From the NCBI GenBank assembly GCA_947506075.1, contig CANNNN010000106.1:1-8255 (forward strand): a DNA stretch of 8,255 nucleotides. The letters are read 5' to 3'. Position numbers and translations under genes: made by a program. Each line of letters begins with the position of its first letter. Positions within the stretch are counted from its first letter, which is position 1. This stretch comes from Methylococcaceae bacterium (GTDB lineage Bacteria; Pseudomonadota; Gammaproteobacteria; Methylococcales; Methylomonadaceae). The notes beneath the pieces were generated by a model. It was not told the DNA's origin and searched no databases. It saw only the letters and a program-made list of their open reading frames with translations. Positions 6,527 to 8,255 of this stretch are shown here, piece after piece.

Positions 6527-7442
6527 GGTCGGTCTGATCGTACCCACACTCAATGCGGGCAGCCTCTGGCAGTCCTGGCTTAAAGCCTTTAATCAGCAGA
6601 CCCGGAAACCGGACTACCTGCTGGTGATTGATTCCAGCTCCAGCGACAACACCGTGGCCTTGGCGCGCGCTAACGGTTTTGAAGTCCAGGTCATCCCTAA
6701 GACGGAGTTTAATCACGGCGGCACGCGCCAGTTCGGCGTAAATAAGATGACGGATGTCGATATTATCGTGTTCCTGACCCAGGATGCCTTATTGGCCAGT
6801 CCCGAGGCGATCGAAAAGCTGTTGGCCGCGTTCGACGACGAACAAGTGGCTACGGCCTATGGGCGCCAGCTTCCGCATCTGAATGCCGGGCGAATTGCGG
6901 CACACGCCCGTCTTTTCAATTACCCGGCAGCAAGCCAATTGCGTTGTATGGAAGATCGAAGTCATTACGGCATTAAATCGGTGTTCATATCCAATTCATT
7001 TTCAGCCTATCGGCGTAGCGCGCTGATACAGGTCGGCGGTTTTCCGGTCGATACGATCATGAACGAAGACACTTTTGTGGCCGGAAAAATGTTGGTTTCA
7101 GGCTGGAAAATAGCCTATTGCGCCGATGCCCAGGTTTACCACTCCCATGACTACAGTTTTCTGGACGAATTCAAGCGTTACTTCGATATCGGTGTTTTCC
7201 ATATCCATACCCCGTGGTTGCAACAAACCTTTGGCGGAGCGTCCGGCGAGGGCTTGCGTTTTGTGCTTTCAGAAATGCGATATCTGGTCAAACTCGCCCC
7301 CTGGCTGATTCCATCTGCCATGCTGCGGACCGGGCTGAAATGGCTGGGATTCAAGCTGGGTGCGCAGCATCAGGGCCTGCCGAAAACGCTGCGCAGCGGC
7401 TTTAGTTTGCATAAAGCGTATTGGCTGCGCAGCTTGTCATAA
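6519..7442 (+). CDS. Rhamnosyltransferase-like family 2 glycosyltransferase
   Basis: This is a 307-residue GT-A enzyme resembling the RfbF/WbbL group of rhamnosyltransferases, which transfer rhamnose from dTDP-L-rhamnose to a lipid-linked glycan. VGLIVPTLNAG at the start and VIDSSSSDNT (36-45) bind the nucleotide. EFNHGGTRQFG (63-73) is the hallmark segment of this group, and LTQDA (86-90) is its version of the DxD metal site. YGRQLPHLNAGRIAAHARLFNYPAAS (114-139) and NEDTFVAGKMLVSGW (182-196, with the ED catalytic motif) follow the expected order, then YHSHDYSFLDEFKRYFDIGVFHI. This suggests the polymer contains rhamnose or a related deoxysugar, but no dTDP-rhamnose synthesis genes are in the window, so the donor is inferred from family only. 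It is the last gene of the cluster and is followed by a hairpin. Confidence 0.87.
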   Translation: MTKVGLIVPTLNAGSLWQSWLKAFNQQTRKPDYLLVIDSSSSDNTVALARANGFEVQVIPKTEFNHGGTRQFGVNKMTDVDIIVFLTQDALLASPEAIEKLLAAFDDEQVATAYGRQLPHLNAGRIAAHARLFNYPAASQLRCMEDRSHYGIKSVFISNSFSAYRRSALIQVGGFPVDTIMNEDTFVAGKMLVSGWKIAYCADAQVYHSHDYSFLDEFKRYFDIGVFHIHTPWLQQTFGGASGEGLRFVLSEMRYLVKLAPWLIPSAMLRTGLKWLGFKLGAQHQGLPKTLRSGFSLHKAYWLRSLS

Positions 7443-7450
7443 GCAGGCGA

Positions 7451-7494
7451 AAACGGAACTAAAATGACGCTGATTCATTTTAGTTCCCGGTTTA
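7451..7494. terminator. Probable bidirectional terminator at the end of the glycan cluster
   Basis: GGAACTAAAATGA (7455-7467) and TCATTTTAGTTCC (7475-7487) form a perfect 13-bp stem with a 7-base loop. After a two-base CG bulge on the right arm, AAAC (7451-7454) can pair with GTTT (7490-7493). On the + strand the tail is only GTTTAACC, a poor U-run. On the - strand the stem is followed by GTTTTCG, which is somewhat better. It starts 8 bases after the rhamnosyltransferase-like gene ends. Confidence 0.6.
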
Positions 7495-7533
7495 ACCACG
7501 CTTCTATCTTGATACGCTAAAGCATCTTGCTAA

Positions 7534-7719
7534 TCAGGTAATAATTTGACCATCAGAGCCGTTTAATTTTTCCAGATAATCAAACACTAAGTACTCGCCC
7601 AAAAGTCTTTTAACATTCCTTCAAGCATATTCGATGAAGTAAGACTTGCCGATATTGGCGAGCATAGCGAACAGGTATTGTTTAAGCGGCAGAAAAGAAC
7701 CGTAAGCAGCATCCACTCA
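7534..7719 (-). pseudogene. Possible decayed coding remnant of unknown family
   Basis: Reading the - strand, one frame gives 31 codons from GTG (7716 downwards) with protein-like composition: VDAAYGSFLPLKQYLFAMLA, then NIGKSYFIEYA. It meets a TGA at 7621-7623, continues for another 28 codons in the same frame (RNVKRLLGEYLVFDYLEKLN, then GSDGQIIT), and ends at a TGA (7534-7536). An upstream in-frame stop (7717-7719) closes it. I do not recognise a family. The mixed amphipathic helix pattern on both sides of the internal stop hints at the end of a broken gene, such as a transposase tail, but chance is a real alternative given the short length. Confidence 0.22.
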
Positions 7720-7755
7720 TATTTAACGTCACAGTCAGACCTTTGAATATTTTCA

Positions 7756-7781
7756 ATAGAGCTTCAACGTCCAAGCTCTAT
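7756..7781. repeat. 9-bp perfect dyad upstream of kdp
   Basis: ATAGAGCTT (7756-7764) and AAGCTCTAT (7773-7781) are exact inverted repeats around an 8-base centre. The right arm runs into TATAATAATTCC, so the dyad overlaps a -10-like TATAAT (7779-7784) that lacks a recognisable -35. It could be a regulator binding site or a hairpin. It lies 109 bases before kdpF. Confidence 0.4.
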
Positions 7782-7822
7782 AATAATTCCGATGATCTGA
7801 AGATAACGATTTGCCCAAAATC

Positions 7823-7841
7823 TTTACAAATTTTTTACATC
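7823..7841 (+). promoter_or_regulatory. Candidate KdpE operator in front of kdpFABC
   Basis: The site TTTACAAATTTTTTACATC matches the E. coli KdpE binding site TTTATACTTTTTTTACACC (recalled from the literature) at 15 of 19 positions, including the T-tract and the TTTA and ACA flanks. Its centre is about 58 bases before the kdpF start codon. By analogy, the KdpD/KdpE two-component system would activate the operon from here when potassium is scarce. I cannot place the -10 and -35 elements with confidence. kdpD and kdpE are not in the window. Confidence 0.5.
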
Positions 7842-7889
7842 AATCACGTTACAGTACTCACTCGGAATATCCTTAGAAGAGAGGTACCT

Positions 7890-7979
7890 ATGACCATTAT
7901 CTACAGCTTGAGCGGTTTGCTCGCATGCGCATTATTCATTTATCTGCTGGTGGCGTTATTTTATCCGGAGAAATTCTAA
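7890..7979 (+). CDS. kdpF: KdpF, small membrane subunit of the potassium-transporting ATPase
   Basis: This is a 29-residue single-helix protein, the same length as E. coli KdpF, which stabilises the KdpFABC complex in the inner membrane. The sequence MTIIYSLSGLLACALFIYLL followed by VALFYPEKF has one hydrophobic helix and the typical short polar tail ending in E-x-F. The ATG at 7890 is preceded by GAGAGG (7879-7884) at 5 bases. The frame is open further upstream to a TTG at 7743, but that extension would run through the putative KdpE operator and does not look like KdpF, so it is rejected. The TAA stop shares its last A with the kdpA start (TAATG), implying translational coupling. Identification rests on length, topology and position before kdpA. 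Confidence 0.88.
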   Translation: MTIIYSLSGLLACALFIYLLVALFYPEKF

Positions 7980-8255
7980 TGACAGAAAATGGCTTATTTC
8001 AAATCATCTTATATTTTGTCACCCTGATGCTGCTGGCAAAGCCTTTGGGTGTTTATATGGCGGCGGTTTATGAGAATCGCCCGATTTTCATTAATCGGCT
8101 ATTCTCACCGCTGGAAGCTGGGCTTTACCGTTTGAGCGGTGTAAACCCGGAACAAGACATGCGCTGGAAAGACTACGCAGCCGCCTTGCTGTGGTTCAAT
8201 CTGTTCGGCGGACTTGCGGTGTTTGCCCTGCAAATACTGCAAGCTCACTTGCCAC
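7979..8255 (+). CDS. kdpA: KdpA, potassium-binding channel subunit, 3'-truncated
   Basis: These are the first 92 codons of the membrane subunit that selects and translocates K+ in the high-affinity KdpFABC P-type ATPase. The start MTENGLFQIILYFVTLMLLA with KPLGVYMAAVY is the first transmembrane helix and the conserved LA(K/R)PLG motif. The following FSPLEAGLYRLSGVNPEQDMRWKDYAAALLWFNLFGG segment matches the conserved periplasmic loop and second helix (E. coli has RALGVSDREMNWKQY at the same place). GGAG (7967-7970) lies 8 bases before the ATG, inside kdpF. The selectivity-filter loops come later in the protein and are outside the window; kdpB and kdpC are expected beyond the right edge. Confidence 0.95.
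   Translation, partial: MTENGLFQIILYFVTLMLLAKPLGVYMAAVYENRPIFINRLFSPLEAGLYRLSGVNPEQDMRWKDYAAALLWFNLFGGLAVFALQILQAHLP

Noticed and set aside
7779..7784. TATAAT as a sigma-70 promoter for kdp
   Set aside because: No acceptable -35 element lies 16-18 bases upstream, so I record it only as part of the dyad.
7834..7862. TTTACA (7834-7839) as a kdp -35 element
   Set aside because: No convincing -10 follows at 16-18 bases; the best is TACTCA at 15. In E. coli the T-rich block is the KdpE site rather than the -35.
7743..7889. Long upstream extension of KdpF from a TTG at 7743
   Set aside because: It would translate through the dyad and the KdpE-like site. KdpF proteins are about 29 residues, and ATG 7890 has a good ribosome binding site.
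1..8255. CRISPR array, tRNA, rRNA, intact insertion sequence or defence genes
   Set aside because: No regularly spaced repeats, tRNA-like cloverleaf, rRNA-like sequence or intact transposase was seen. The window is explained by a glycan cluster plus the start of kdp.

Overview
The window looks like a gammaproteobacterial chromosome segment of roughly 50% GC. This rests on the Shine-Dalgarno-type ribosome binding sites, the KdpF-KdpA gene pair and the style of the glycan genes. A methanotroph-like lineage (Methylococcales) is possible, but that is an impression from memory and was not tested.

Positions 1-7442 hold the end of a surface-polysaccharide (exopolysaccharide or O-antigen) cluster, with all genes on the + strand. 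In order they are: a 5'-truncated Wzy/O-antigen-ligase-type polymerase, a Wzx-type flippase, a SAM methyltransferase with an N-terminal Cys cluster, a family 2 glycosyltransferase of the WaaE/KdtX type, a second family 2 glycosyltransferase, a family 4 glycosyltransferase, and a rhamnosyltransferase-like family 2 enzyme. Together they fit a Wzx/Wzy-dependent pathway: the cytoplasmic transferases build and decorate a lipid-linked repeat unit, Wzx flips it, and Wzy polymerises it in the periplasm. The priming transferase and export genes are not in the window and presumably lie to the left. The genes are tightly spaced, with overlaps at 4364-4366 and 6519-6526. Gaps of 73-114 bases occur before wzx, before the methyltransferase, before the first glycosyltransferase and before the family 4 enzyme, so read-through or internal control is possible.

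Positions 7443-7889 are an AT-richer, mostly non-coding stretch. It opens with a 13-bp perfect inverted repeat that probably ends the cluster. It then holds a possible decayed reading frame on the - strand, a 9-bp dyad, and a T-rich site resembling the E. coli KdpE operator.

Positions 7890-8255 start a potassium-uptake kdp operon: a 29-residue KdpF, then the first 92 codons of KdpA in a TAATG stop-start overlap, running off the right edge.

No new multi-gene system is visible. The most unusual signals are small: a sequence upstream of wzx that resembles the first residues of the downstream methyltransferase; an inverted-repeat-bounded element in front of the first glycosyltransferase; alternative hairpins in front of the family 4 transferase gene; and the possible relic in front of kdp.
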